From: CAYIHX01 sp964363305
GTDB lineage: Bacteria; Bdellovibrionota; UBA1018
Assembly: GCA_964363305.1 (NCBI GenBank)
Contig: CAYIHX010000018.1
Coordinates: forward strand, 1 to 64,000
Direction: 5' to 3'
Length of the DNA: 64,000 bases
Positions 48,451 through 57,970 of the stretch are shown here, piece after piece; position 1 is the stretch's first letter, and each line of letters begins with the position of its first letter. The notes under the pieces are model-generated. The model saw nothing but the letters and a program-made list of their open reading frames with translations, was not told the DNA's origin and did not search any database. The translations under genes were made by a program, and so were the position numbers.

Positions 48451-51400
48451 ATGGGGTTTGTCCGGTCTTGGCTTAAACACTGGTGCGTCTTGGCGGCTGG
48501 GGCGTCGCTGCTCTGTGCGTCGCCCGGTGTCGTTTATGCCCGAGACGTGGTGCTCGCCCGAAGCGTCAATGACCTGCCGCGGGAGTTCATTCCTTTCGAT
48601 ATCGCTCAACATCCGAAGGTGGACTACGGCGCATTGGCGACGCGTCCCGAGTTCGCGGGCTTTCTTGAGTCGTTGCCGAAGTTGATTTCATCGCTCACCG
48701 CCGAGGGCGACCCACCGGGCCGCACTTTTGTGCTCGTTTCAAGCGGGCTGACCGGAGAGGCCTACACTCAATTCGTGACGAGGCCGGATGGGAGCCGCGA
48801 TCAGATGATCGTTCTTGATTTGGGTTTGCTCAACCTCCTCGAATCGGAGGGCGAGTTGGCGGCCGTGATTGCTCATGAGTTGGCTCATGCCGACACCGTC
48901 ATTCGGGGAGATACGGTCCAGCACAGCTTCTGGGCACGCGTGGGTGAGAACGAGGCCGATCTTCGGGGCACCTTTGAGCGACTCGAACGGGCGGGGCACC
49001 CGGCGGATGTGATGCTTCAGCTGCTTCGGCGCCTTCAGGCCCGTTTCGGAGTGGGAGCAGGTTACACACATACTGCGACCGGGTCCCGCATCGATATGGT
49101 GGCTTCAGTCGCGGTCGGGAGGGTTCGGCTCGGTTTCAGCGCACGGGGTTCTGGCCGTTCTGTCGAGCCGCGAGAAGATCTCACTCCTTTTTCTGCCGTT
49201 CATGACTATCTGAGGAGCGATGAATACTTCCACCTTCGATCGCGGTCGGCTTTGGTGGAGCCAGCCGTGATTGCCGGCGAAATGAGTATTTCTAGGCCCG
49301 ACAGTATCGGCGGGCTCGGCACTCTGCTGAGCGATCGAAGGAGAGTCGCGCTTCAACATGAGCAAGACCTTCTGACGGTGCGCGCGATTGAGGAGGCCAC
49401 CCGTTCTGATCTGTGCGTTCGCGAGCTCGAGGCCCCGGATGCGGGGCCGTATTGGGCCGTCGGACATCGGTGGGTTCGGGCGCAGGATGAGCTTCGCGAA
49501 CGATTGCGCACGACCCGCAACCCGACCGATCGCGCCCAGTTTGAGGAGCGAATTCGACAGCTCGACACGGAGATCGCCTGGCTGGCGACTTACTTTGAAC
49601 CTTTGCCCCGGGAGAAGTTCCAGGTCGTGTTGAGGGGGCCCTTCGCTGGAGGGCCTTACTATCGAATCAGGGGGGTTGCGACCCCGGTCGCGGAGGCCAA
49701 TCGAAGAGTCGCGAGCAGACTCGCGAGCCGAGTGAGTCCGGTCTCCGAAGTGAGGGCTCCAGCCCCGCCACGGTGGCTAAGCCCGGCGAAACTGAGACGC
49801 TCATCGAGGGCTGAAATAATTAATAATCTCGTCAGTTTTCCTCGAGATTTGCTCGACGTAGTGAGGCGTGGGCGTTCACGGAAAGCAGATTCTTTCAAAT
49901 CGCGGATATCGGAATTTTCTCATCTCCTGGGTCGGAGTGATTCTCCCTACTCTGCCCTCGGTGATCGAGGAGGAGGACGGAGCGGCATACCGTTGGAGCG
50001 TTATAGGGGAGAGCACCGCTATCTCGGAAGAATTCACGTAGACGATACATTGCCAGATCTGCCCACCGATTTAAAATGGGGTCGAATCCTTCGAGGGTCA
50101 GGCGGAAGCGAATTGCTCGCATCGTTTCAAGAATTGCTTCAGATGCTGGCTCGGCAAACGCATTACACGCAGACGACTCTGCTCGAGCGCTTCTCTCGCT
50201 CAGGATGGCTGGAGTTTCTTCGGGCCGTTTCGGTCGAACATCCTGATTGGATTCGGCAACTTTTCGAAGGGGTTCAACGAGCGCCGGCATTTGTCGACAT
50301 TCGGGGAACTCGGGTCGGTGCCCCCGCTGATCGATTTTACGATCCGGGCCGGACTTACCTCGAACGCCTCGCTGCGCATCCGTGGATGGGAAGACTCGCT
50401 CTCGATACCGGTTACACGACCGAGCAGGATATCCTGCGAGAGGCACTCGAGGTAGCTCGGGAGAGGAGAGGACAGCTTCCTCGGTTAGACATCGGAGAAG
50501 TCGATTCCGGTACCCTGTTGGAGCTTTTCCCCCGATCGGAGGCGGCCGCCGATCTGATCATCAGTCACCCAGCCGCTCTATTGAGGCGCACTCATCGAGT
50601 GGAGGGTGGGATTCCACACGGGGTGAAAGGGGTGAACCCCACCAGAGACGCGGCGATCGCCGCTCTTTTACGGCGCGCGTCCCGGCATCCTGATTCGGTC
50701 GCATTCTATATCACCGCGCTCGAGCGGTGGCATTTCAACTTGGCGGAGGATTCTGCGTCATGGTCTCGTCCAGACTCGGCCTTTCTGAGACAGGCGCTCG
50801 GCGCCCTTCGCGATTGGCAGCGGCGCCACTTTACCGGCCTCACACCGGAGGATCGAGCACGCAAATGGGTGGAGCTGCACCAGAGCGTGTCCGCGACCGA
50901 CCTCACCTATGGATTAGACCTCGAGCCCGCGGGCGGGACTCTTGAGGAGCGCCTTCGCCTAGTGACCGAACTGGCGGAACTGCATCTTTCTTACAGGCGC
51001 CTCGTCCCCGGTGGCGACAACATCGATGGAAAACTCTCCCGCCTCGCCCTGAAAATATTGAATGAAGGGAGCTTGGACTCTCTTCCCCTCCAGGTGTCGA
51101 GCCGTGCCCTGCTTTTGGCCAGCAAAGAAGTGTGGAGCCCAGCCGACCGGCTCGCATTGAATCGGATCATGGATCGCGAGCTTCCCCGAATTTTGAGCAA
51201 CCCGGCCGAGGCGGCCGTCTGGCTTTTGCCTGAACGAATTGCCGCCATCCGGAACCCTCAGATCCGAGAGCATCTCCTTCGTCGGCAGTTGGAGATTCTT
51301 TTCCCCGAGGTGGCGGGCCCGGCGGGCTCGAGGGCAAGAGACGATGTCGACGTGGAGGGAGTACGACGGCCTCTGCGAAGCGCCCTCGCTCATCTGGAAA

Positions 51401-53283
51401 AGGCCGTTCCGGAACCTTGCGGTTTCCGCGAGCGAATGCTGAATTGGCTCGGCCATCGCAGCCAGACTACTGCGGCTGAGGAACGCGCCTTCGCTCGCCT
51501 CCGCCTCACCGAGGGGAGTCTTCCACGCGCGCGAGAGATTCGCGGAGTCGACTTTCCCCACGTGCTCCAGGGCCAAGCTCACACCATGGAGGAGCGCCTG
51601 TCTTCTCTGCGTTACCTCCTGGGTCTGACCGATCGGCTTCTTCCGCCCGCCTTCGAGGCGCGGGTCAATAAACGCTTGCACCAGGTCTCCAAAGACATGA
51701 ATGCCGAGGTGGGCCGTTCGGATTTTCGAGCGCTCGAGACCTTGGCGCGGGGCTACTCGTTGCAGTCCTTTCTCAGTGTCGAAAACGGCGTGATGAGCGA
51801 GGCGGGTTCGCGTGAAGAAATCGCTCGAATCATCTTGGGGTCGAACGCGGACGAACCCGTTCTTCGCGCTTTGATCGAAGCCTACCTTTCGGCCGTCGGC
51901 CCGACGGAAACGCACGTACTGGTCGGCTATCTGATGGCCACGACGGGTGAGGGCAGCGGGCGACCGGGCGAGCAGCTGCGGCGGGTTCTCGAGGCCATGG
52001 GCCCCTTCGGAATCAAGGTCGGCCAGTTTCTGCGGGCGAGCGGAATGCTGCGGCCCGAGCTGCGGGCCGACCTCGATCATTTTTTCAGCGCGGCCGAGCC
52101 TCCCAATCGGGCCGAGATTTTGCGGCGCTTTGAGGAGGTCTTTGGCCCGGAGATCGCCGGACGTAGCGAGGTGGGGCGCTTGCTCGGTTCAGGCTCGCTG
52201 AATTACGTCGTCGAGGTCGATCTCTACAACCCCGAGAGCGGGACGACTGAATCGGTCGTCGTGCGGTTTCTTCGTGAAAGAGTTCGACTCCAGCTCGATA
52301 ACGAGAGTCGGGCCTGGGGTGTGGCCCTTCGAAGTCTCTCGAGTCACGCTGATCCCGCGGTGAGATCGCTTGCGCGCGATCTGCTTGAAGCGCATGGTTA
52401 CGCGCATGAGACCTTGCTCGGCGCCGAAGCTGAAATTCGCCTGAGCCGCGAGCCCGAACTTCTGGACGCGGCTCGAGCGGTTTATGACCGGCCGGTTCAC
52501 GCGGAGACGGGTTTTGAGACGCGGTCCGCCCGCCTCCATGAGGCGTTGAACGCGCGCGTCGGGGATTCTCATCGGGATTCAGTCGCCGTGTATGAGCGCG
52601 CGCACGGCGTTCCCTTTGGCGACCTGGTCAAGTCGCGAGAGACTTGGCCGCTGGCAGAGCAGATTCTGACGACCGAATTGGATGCGCTTTTTCTGCACGG
52701 GCGTTTTGATCCGGACGGGCACCCGGGGAATTGGATGGTCGACACTGAGGGGCGCGTGATTTATCGAATCGATCTTTCGCAGTTTCAGCAGCGCTTGCCT
52801 CGCGCCGAGCTGGATTCCTTTCGAAGCGTCCTGAAATTACTTCTCCTTCCGCGCCACACCGAAGACGAACTTCAGCAGCTGGAAAGGGACTTGATGAACC
52901 TTTTCGAAGGATTCCAGCCCGACGCCTCAACGAGGCAAATCCTGAGAGCGGCCATGCGGGCCCGTGCGTTTCCCTCTTACACGAGCCCGGAGGAGCGGCT
53001 ATTCTTTCTTCGGTCCCGCCTAGAAGCTCATGGGAAATCCGCGCGCTTTCGCCGATCCACGCTTTCAGCGCTTTCTTCGCTAGGGCGACTACGGATGTAT
53101 TCGGAGCGCATGACCCCCCGCCGCTTTCAAGATCGAATGCTGGCGGGCCTCGGCCTGACTCGAGAGGCGATCGCAGCGCGAGTGCTGCCGTCTTGGGTCG
53201 AAGGAGGGCTGCGCGCCAGTGGTGTCACTTGTCCCGGTGGGTTGCTCTTGCGCACCGTCGAGGCTCTTCGCATCGCTCACTAG
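48451..53283 (+). CDS. giant exported fusion: M48-like metallopeptidase plus ABC1/UbiB-like kinase domain
   Basis: 1610 residues. A signal peptide (HWCVLAAGASLLCASPGVVYA) leads to an M48-like domain with HELAH (142-146) and a third-ligand NEADL (E168), 22 residues on. Residues ~200-1150 are long, mostly helical, Arg/Glu-rich and unassigned. The end is ABC1/UbiB-like: PFGIKVGQFLRASGMLRPEL (KxGQ at 1189-1192), GSGSLNYVVEVDL, VVRFLRERV, DPDGHPGNW (1420-1428) and a metal-type Asp in IDLSQFQ (D1441). The usual ATP Lys position seems to be Arg in VVRFL. UbiB proteins are cytoplasmic or mitochondrial-matrix kinases/ATPases, so an exported copy fused to a peptidase is unusual. The function is unknown. 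Confidence 0.8.
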   Translation: MGFVRSWLKHWCVLAAGASLLCASPGVVYARDVVLARSVNDLPREFIPFDIAQHPKVDYGALATRPEFAGFLESLPKLISSLTAEGDPPGRTFVLVSSGLTGEAYTQFVTRPDGSRDQMIVLDLGLLNLLESEGELAAVIAHELAHADTVIRGDTVQHSFWARVGENEADLRGTFERLERAGHPADVMLQLLRRLQARFGVGAGYTHTATGSRIDMVASVAVGRVRLGFSARGSGRSVEPREDLTPFSAVHDYLRSDEYFHLRSRSALVEPAVIAGEMSISRPDSIGGLGTLLSDRRRVALQHEQDLLTVRAIEEATRSDLCVRELEAPDAGPYWAVGHRWVRAQDELRERLRTTRNPTDRAQFEERIRQLDTEIAWLATYFEPLPREKFQVVLRGPFAGGPYYRIRGVATPVAEANRRVASRLASRVSPVSEVRAPAPPRWLSPAKLRRSSRAEIINNLVSFPRDLLDVVRRGRSRKADSFKSRISEFSHLLGRSDSPYSALGDRGGGRSGIPLERYRGEHRYLGRIHVDDTLPDLPTDLKWGRILRGSGGSELLASFQELLQMLARQTHYTQTTLLERFSRSGWLEFLRAVSVEHPDWIRQLFEGVQRAPAFVDIRGTRVGAPADRFYDPGRTYLERLAAHPWMGRLALDTGYTTEQDILREALEVARERRGQLPRLDIGEVDSGTLLELFPRSEAAADLIISHPAALLRRTHRVEGGIPHGVKGVNPTRDAAIAALLRRASRHPDSVAFYITALERWHFNLAEDSASWSRPDSAFLRQALGALRDWQRRHFTGLTPEDRARKWVELHQSVSATDLTYGLDLEPAGGTLEERLRLVTELAELHLSYRRLVPGGDNIDGKLSRLALKILNEGSLDSLPLQVSSRALLLASKEVWSPADRLALNRIMDRELPRILSNPAEAAVWLLPERIAAIRNPQIREHLLRRQLEILFPEVAGPAGSRARDDVDVEGVRRPLRSALAHLEKAVPEPCGFRERMLNWLGHRSQTTAAEERAFARLRLTEGSLPRAREIRGVDFPHVLQGQAHTMEERLSSLRYLLGLTDRLLPPAFEARVNKRLHQVSKDMNAEVGRSDFRALETLARGYSLQSFLSVENGVMSEAGSREEIARIILGSNADEPVLRALIEAYLSAVGPTETHVLVGYLMATTGEGSGRPGEQLRRVLEAMGPFGIKVGQFLRASGMLRPELRADLDHFFSAAEPPNRAEILRRFEEVFGPEIAGRSEVGRLLGSGSLNYVVEVDLYNPESGTTESVVVRFLRERVRLQLDNESRAWGVALRSLSSHADPAVRSLARDLLEAHGYAHETLLGAEAEIRLSREPELLDAARAVYDRPVHAETGFETRSARLHEALNARVGDSHRDSVAVYERAHGVPFGDLVKSRETWPLAEQILTTELDALFLHGRFDPDGHPGNWMVDTEGRVIYRIDLSQFQQRLPRAELDSFRSVLKLLLLPRHTEDELQQLERDLMNLFEGFQPDASTRQILRAAMRARAFPSYTSPEERLFFLRSRLEAHGKSARFRRSTLSALSSLGRLRMYSERMTPRRFQDRMLAGLGLTREAIAARVLPSWVEGGLRASGVTCPGGLLLRTVEALRIAH

Positions 53284-53912
53284 GCTGCCCGAAGTCCGCG
53301 CATCAGCACGTCGATAATTTGCTCGATTTCTTGGTCATCGTTCCATTCCAGCTCGGGCAGCAATACGTGGCGAGTGAGAGCGTAGGCCATCAGCTGGCCG
53401 ATCACCATGCGAAAGATCGTGATGCTTGGGAGGTCTCGCAGTTGTCCGGCGGCCTTGTAGCGATCGATGGCTTGAACGGCAGCGGGAATGAGGGTTTTTC
53501 CGAAGGCCTCTTTTATGAGGCGCTGAAGCTCAGGGTGAAAAGGCAGCTCCTGGATCAATACCTTCAGCATCCTCCGGTGTTTTTTTGCAAACGTCAGGCG
53601 ATTCATGAGGAGCGTCCGTAGCAGCCCCTCCATCGTCGAGTGAGGTTGCTCGAGAATGGCGATCACCTCTCGGGCTTGACTGGGAATCGAGATCTTCGAG
53701 GCGATGTAGATCCCAACGGCCAGGAGAAGATCCTTCTTGGTCGAGAAGCGCTTGAAGAGAGTGCCTTCGGCGACTCCGGCTCGTTCCGCGATTTCATGGG
53801 TGGAGCTTCTTTCGAAGCCCTTCTCGGCAAAGAGGTGGATCGCGGCCTCCAAAACTTTCTCTTGTTTTGCCGTGAGGTCAAGAGCTTCAGGTGAGTGCTG
53901 CTTCGCCTTCAT
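53280..53912 (-). CDS. TetR-family repressor
   Basis: 210 residues. N-terminal helix-turn-helix: KVLEAAIHLFAEKGFERSST, HEIAERAGVAEGTLFKRFST and KKDLLLAV, the standard TetR form. The C-terminal ligand domain is helical and unassigned. It diverges from the ABC exporter operon, and the 32-bp palindrome at 53950 lies between them, the normal arrangement for control of both by one repressor. Its stop overlaps the giant fusion gene's stop in convergent orientation. The ligand is unknown. Confidence 0.9.
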   Translation of the reverse strand: MKAKQHSPEALDLTAKQEKVLEAAIHLFAEKGFERSSTHEIAERAGVAEGTLFKRFSTKKDLLLAVGIYIASKISIPSQAREVIAILEQPHSTMEGLLRTLLMNRLTFAKKHRRMLKVLIQELPFHPELQRLIKEAFGKTLIPAAVQAIDRYKAAGQLRDLPSITIFRMVIGQLMAYALTRHVLLPELEWNDDQEIEQIIDVLMRGLRAA

Positions 53913-53949
53913 GCGAGGAGTTTAAGTAAATCAGGCAGCTACGCCAAGT

Positions 53950-53981
53950 CAAAAGTAGAGTGAGTACTCACTTTACTTTTG
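53950..53981. promoter_or_regulatory. 32-bp TetR operator
   Basis: A palindrome of two 16-base arms with one mismatch, centred on TGAGTACTCA. It lies 37 bases upstream of the TetR start (53912) and 26 bases upstream of the permease start (54008), so it covers both promoters. Confidence 0.85.
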
Positions 53982-54007
53982 GGGCGTATGCCGCCTATTC
54001 TCGTTCT

Positions 54008-55345
54008 ATGCTCCTTCCTCTGATTCGGATGGCAATTCGCAACGTGGGCCGCAACAAGCGCCGAACCCTGATCACCGTGATGACGGTCGTGCTAGGAACC
54101 GTCGTCGTGATTCAGGCCAGGGGTCTGATCAACGGCTTGCAGGCCGAGATGATTCGCAACCTCACTCTGAAGGTGAACGGGGATCTACAGATTCATCGAG
54201 TCGGCTATCAGGATAATCTCGACTCGAACCTATTCGATTACCTCGTGCCGTTTTCCGCGGCGCGCGAGAAGGAGCTCGAAAGCAGGCCGGGCATTGCGGC
54301 GTCGACGCCGCGCCTGCGGGCGTTCGGGATTTTGAATGATCAGAGAACCCAGAAGACAACGCCGGTGTTTCTCGTCGGGATCGACCCGATTCGAGAGGTC
54401 GAGGTGTGCCCGCGCGTGGTGGACGGCGTGGCGGAGGGTGCGTTTCTTCGTCGCTTGGCCCCTACGGTCAGTCACCCGGTGGCCGTTGACGCTATTGAGG
54501 AGGCGGTCGAGCTGGACGCCTCGAAGACCCTGGCCACTTCGAAACCGGTGGCGCGCACCGGTGGCGCTTTTCATGATGTCCTGCTGACGCCTGCGCTGGC
54601 GCGGGGACTTCACGCGCGGATCGGAGACGAGCTGGTGCTCGTCCTCAAGGATTCGAATAATATGGAGCAGGCCATCCTGGGTCGGCTCGCCGGCACGTTG
54701 GATATGAATCTGCCCATGGCCGGCGCGAAAATGGCCTGGATTGACATCGCTGTCCTGCAGCAGACCTTGCACGTCGGGGACCAGGCTTCGGAAGTGGTGC
54801 TGCGCGCGAAAGGGGACGTCGATCTTCATGAAATTCAGCGTAACTTTTCGCGGCTAGAAGGTCCTGGCGTTACGGTCGAGCGCTGGGATGAGATTGCCGG
54901 GTTCTTCGCCGACGTGATGGGCTTGCAAAACGCCGTCTTTAAGGTCGTGCTCGGGATCATGTTCGTGATCGTGAGCTCCGCGATCATTAACACGTCCATG
55001 ATGACCGTCTCCGAGCGGGTGCGGGAGATCGGCACTTTGATGGCCATTGGCTACAGGCGAAGGCATATTATGACGATTTTTCTCGTGGAGGCGACCACGA
55101 TCGGTTTGCTCGGAGGTTTAAGCGGCGTGGCCATCGGTCTGGCTGCCGTCACGATCTCCGGGAAATTCGGGCTCCATTTTAATTTTCCAGGCACTCGTGT
55201 GCCCTTTTTGATCCAGCCCTTCGTCACGGTTGATTTTGTTATTCTGGTTCTTTTTTTGGCGGGGATGAGCGCGCTTCTGGCTGGGCTTTATCCTTCCTAC
55301 CGCGCGAGTCGGCTCAGTCCCGTCAAGGCGCTTTCATCGAATTAG
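54008..55345 (+). CDS. FtsX-like permease of a LolCDE/MacB-type exporter
   Basis: The start at 54008 (MLLPLIRMAIRNVGRNKRRT) is chosen because the longer frame begins inside the operator. 445 residues. One N-terminal membrane helix (LITVMTVVLGTVVVIQARG) is followed by a large periplasmic domain (~50-310) and three C-terminal helices (VVLGIMFVIVSSAIINTSMM, FLVEATTIGLLGGLSGVAIG, VILVLFLAGMSALLAGLYPS). The motif MTVSERVREIGTLMAIGYRR between helices is the FtsX coupling region for the ATPase. This is the LolC/E topology. A LolA-like protein, a barrel and an ATPase follow in one operon. Confidence 0.88.
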   Translation: MLLPLIRMAIRNVGRNKRRTLITVMTVVLGTVVVIQARGLINGLQAEMIRNLTLKVNGDLQIHRVGYQDNLDSNLFDYLVPFSAAREKELESRPGIAASTPRLRAFGILNDQRTQKTTPVFLVGIDPIREVEVCPRVVDGVAEGAFLRRLAPTVSHPVAVDAIEEAVELDASKTLATSKPVARTGGAFHDVLLTPALARGLHARIGDELVLVLKDSNNMEQAILGRLAGTLDMNLPMAGAKMAWIDIAVLQQTLHVGDQASEVVLRAKGDVDLHEIQRNFSRLEGPGVTVERWDEIAGFFADVMGLQNAVFKVVLGIMFVIVSSAIINTSMMTVSERVREIGTLMAIGYRRRHIMTIFLVEATTIGLLGGLSGVAIGLAAVTISGKFGLHFNFPGTRVPFLIQPFVTVDFVILVLFLAGMSALLAGLYPSYRASRLSPVKALSSN

Positions 55346-55354
55346 GGAGGTTAT

Positions 55355-56071
55355 GTGAATTATTTTTGGAGTCTGTTGCCGAGTCTGTTTTTTCTCTCCC
55401 CCGGGGCCGTGGCCGCTCCCGATGTGAGAGAGGTGATCGGAAAAATAGAGAAGAGCCTAGCGCCCGAGAATTTCGAAGGCCGTTACTTTTTCAAGAACAC
55501 CCGCACCGACGGGACGATCACGGAGTATCTGGTCCGAGTGCGTGCGCGGAACGTCAAGTTACAGCACATTTCGTTTCTTGCTCCCGAGCGGGAGAAGGGA
55601 CGGGAGGTCTTGCGGCGGGGCGACGAGATGTGGACGTTCGTGCCCTCAGTCGGGCGCGTGATCAAGGTCGAGGATCGAGACAGCTTCGCTGGCGGTGACT
55701 TTTCGAACGCCGACGTGCTTCGCGTGGACTGGATGGCCCAGTACGAGCCGTCGCTTGCGAAGGAGACCGAAAAGCAATGGGTGTTCGACCTCGTGGCAAA
55801 GGCCAAGGGAGCCGCTTATGCCAGGATGCGTCTCTGGGTGAAACGGGAAAATGCCCAACCGGTGCAGCAGGAATTTTTCGATTCGAACGGGGTGTTACTG
55901 AAGCGTCTTCGTTATGCCTCAGTCACTTCGTTTGGCAAGGTCACGCGCCCGGCTTTTTTATTGATGGAAAACATCATCACTCATCAGAAAACAGAGTTGA
56001 CGATTCAATCGCTTGAAACGGGAAAGTCGATTCCGGATCAGCGGTTCGTGATGGATAACCTCGGAAAATAA
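55355..56071 (+). CDS. LolA-like outer-membrane lipoprotein-sorting protein
   Basis: GTG 55355 follows AGGGAGG by five bases; the ATG two bases earlier is out of frame and stops at once. 238 residues with a signal peptide (SLLPSLFFLSPGAVAA). The periplasmic half-barrel pattern of the COG2834 family is clear: LVRVRARNVKLQHISFLAPE, GREVLRRGDEMWTFVPSVGR, FSNADVLRVDWMAQYEP and LMENIITHQKTELTIQS. These proteins carry lipids or lipoproteins across the periplasm. Its place between the permease and a barrel suggests one export line. Confidence 0.85.
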   Translation: MNYFWSLLPSLFFLSPGAVAAPDVREVIGKIEKSLAPENFEGRYFFKNTRTDGTITEYLVRVRARNVKLQHISFLAPEREKGREVLRRGDEMWTFVPSVGRVIKVEDRDSFAGGDFSNADVLRVDWMAQYEPSLAKETEKQWVFDLVAKAKGAAYARMRLWVKRENAQPVQQEFFDSNGVLLKRLRYASVTSFGKVTRPAFLLMENIITHQKTELTIQSLETGKSIPDQRFVMDNLGK

Positions 56072-56074
56072 TCG

Positions 56075-57262
56075 ATGTTGCAGTTTTTATTTTTTCTCAG
56101 TTTCAGCGCGGCCTTGGCGGCGGAACCCGAAGAGGTTGCGGAATTGAAGTCCGTGCCGCTGGCGGAGGTGTCGGCGACCGAACCTGCTACCTGGTATGAG
56201 TATCGGGGCTATCTCGTGTCGGAGCTGGGGTGGCTGAGCCAGCCGCGCGTGGTGGGCCTTGAGCGGGGGAGCGCTATCGGTGAGGCGAACGCAACGGCCA
56301 TAGTGCGGCCGACGTCCTGGCTGTCCCTGTTTGGGGATGGTTTGTGGGTCGGTTCGCTTCCGGGAAGCGCGTCTCAGGCAGTGCTGGCGCAGGCGGGGCT
56401 CAGGATTCAAGCAGCGGAGGAATGGAGTCTCGCCCTGGGCCGCGAGCGGAACTTCCGCGCGCCGGGAATGCTCGTGAATCCGAGTGACTTTCTTCATCCT
56501 TCCCAGACAGTTCCGGGCCAACGGATGCAACGTGCCGGAGTTTGGCTGGCGCGCGCTTCGTATCAAACGTTGAAATTTACCGCCGATGGCTTGTTCCTCC
56601 CGTTTCAAGATCTCGATGCAGGCGGAATTCCGCTCTCGGCGAAGGCGGAGGACCTGGGCGGCGCTGGGCGTGTTTATGTTTCTGCCTGGGATACCGACCT
56701 CGGCCTGACGGCGGGTTACTTCGGTCGAACTTGGCAAGGCGGCTTGTCGGTGTCGCGCTATGTGCTCAAGGGTTTCGAGATTCACACCGAGCTGGGGTAT
56801 CGAAGTGGATCAGGCGGACGGGCTTTGCTCGGTACTCGGCTAGACGTCGGGTCGAGCAGCTCGGTGACCCTCGAAGGTTATTATAATGGTTGGGGCTATT
56901 CTTCGGATTCATGGGATCGCGTTTCGCCCGGCCTTCTTTTTGCGGCCCGTAAGGCCGCCGCCGCTTCGTCTTCCTCGTTCAGCGGCTCGGCCACTTCTCA
57001 GCTCAATTTGTTTCATCGTCAGTGGTACCTCATCGGTGGATATTCCGCCTCTGACCTTTGGAAGATCTTTAACGCCTCATTCTCCGCCGTTTTGAGTGCG
57101 GAAGATTATTCTGGGTTGAGCGTGTTTCGTTGGGAGTGGATGGTTTCAGGACGATCAACGCTCTCGCTTTTGGCGCTGGGTCTGTGGGGCCGAGACGATG
57201 GGCAGTATGGCGCGCGCCCGATCGATGCGCGTCTCGGAATGGAATGGAGAGTGAACTTCTAA
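56075..57262 (+). CDS. outer-membrane beta-barrel of the exporter operon
   Basis: 395 residues. Short signal peptide (MLQFLFFLSFSAALAA), acidic linker, then many amphipathic strands (WYEYRGYLVSELGWL, YVSAWDTDLGLTAGYFGRTW, FEIHTELGYRSG, VTLEGYYNGWGYSSDSW) ending in LGMEWRVNF. The terminal Phe is the usual BAM signal. It starts three bases after the LolA-like stop, and its own stop overlaps the ATPase start by one base (TAATG). A receptor or channel for the exported lipid or lipoprotein is inferred. Confidence 0.8.
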   Translation: MLQFLFFLSFSAALAAEPEEVAELKSVPLAEVSATEPATWYEYRGYLVSELGWLSQPRVVGLERGSAIGEANATAIVRPTSWLSLFGDGLWVGSLPGSASQAVLAQAGLRIQAAEEWSLALGRERNFRAPGMLVNPSDFLHPSQTVPGQRMQRAGVWLARASYQTLKFTADGLFLPFQDLDAGGIPLSAKAEDLGGAGRVYVSAWDTDLGLTAGYFGRTWQGGLSVSRYVLKGFEIHTELGYRSGSGGRALLGTRLDVGSSSSVTLEGYYNGWGYSSDSWDRVSPGLLFAARKAAAASSSSFSGSATSQLNLFHRQWYLIGGYSASDLWKIFNASFSAVLSAEDYSGLSVFRWEWMVSGRSTLSLLALGLWGRDDGQYGARPIDARLGMEWRVNF

Positions 57263-57960
57263 TGAGTGATCGCAACGTGATTGAAGTACGAAACGTGTCG
57301 AAGACCTATCAGAGCGGCCAATTGAAGGTGCAGGCCTTGCGAGAGGTTTCGCTCCAGGTGCCGCAAGGGGCGTTCATGACGATCTCCGGGCCGTCGGGCT
57401 CGGGGAAGTCGACCCTCTTGAATATCCTCGGCCTTCTGGATCGACCGGATACCGGGCAGGTTTTTCTGGGGGGCGAGCTCTTTACCGTCACGGACTTCGA
57501 CGCCGTCGCGGAAATTCGGTCGAAGACAGTGTCGTTCATCTTTCAGTCGTTTAATTTGATTCCTGTTTTGAATTTGGAAGAGAACGTCATGGTGCCGTTG
57601 GTGATCCGGAGCGATATCACGAAGGAAGAAAAGAGACGGCGAGTCGAGGAGTGGATCCGCCACGCGGGTCTGTGGGATCATCGTCGTCATCTACCGGACG
57701 AGCTTTCGGGCGGACAACGTCAGCGGGTGTCCATTGCCCGGGCCATGGTGACTTATCCCCAGATCGTGCTGGCGGACGAGCCGACCGCAAATCTCGATTC
57801 CAATACCTCTGACGGAATTCTCGAGCTGATGAAACAGGTCAACGAGGAACGGAAAACGACTTTTGTGTTTTCGACTCATGATCCGAGGGTTCAGAAATAC
57901 GCGCGCGAAAAAATTCAGCTGGTAGACGGGAAGATTGTGAGCCCGGCCAACTCGGGCTGA
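57262..57960 (+). CDS. ABC exporter ATPase (LolD/MacB-type)
   Basis: The start at 57262 overlaps the previous stop (TAATG); longer readings lie in the barrel gene. 232 residues. Walker A GPSGSGKST (43-51), Q-loop FIFQSFNLIP, signature ELSGGQRQR (147-155), Walker B IVLADEP (168-174) and the switch His in FSTHDPRV. All motifs are intact. It drives the FtsX-like permease encoded three genes earlier. The order permease, LolA-like, barrel, ATPase is unusual because Lol permease and ATPase genes are normally adjacent. Confidence 0.92.
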   Translation: MSDRNVIEVRNVSKTYQSGQLKVQALREVSLQVPQGAFMTISGPSGSGKSTLLNILGLLDRPDTGQVFLGGELFTVTDFDAVAEIRSKTVSFIFQSFNLIPVLNLEENVMVPLVIRSDITKEEKRRRVEEWIRHAGLWDHRRHLPDELSGGQRQRVSIARAMVTYPQIVLADEPTANLDSNTSDGILELMKQVNEERKTTFVFSTHDPRVQKYAREKIQLVDGKIVSPANSG

Positions 57961-57970
57961 AGGTTGAGTC

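Noticed and set aside
50959..52080. Minus-strand frame (373 codons) inside the giant fusion gene
   Set aside because: Antisense to the continuous 1610-codon gene; composition typical of reverse-frame shadows.
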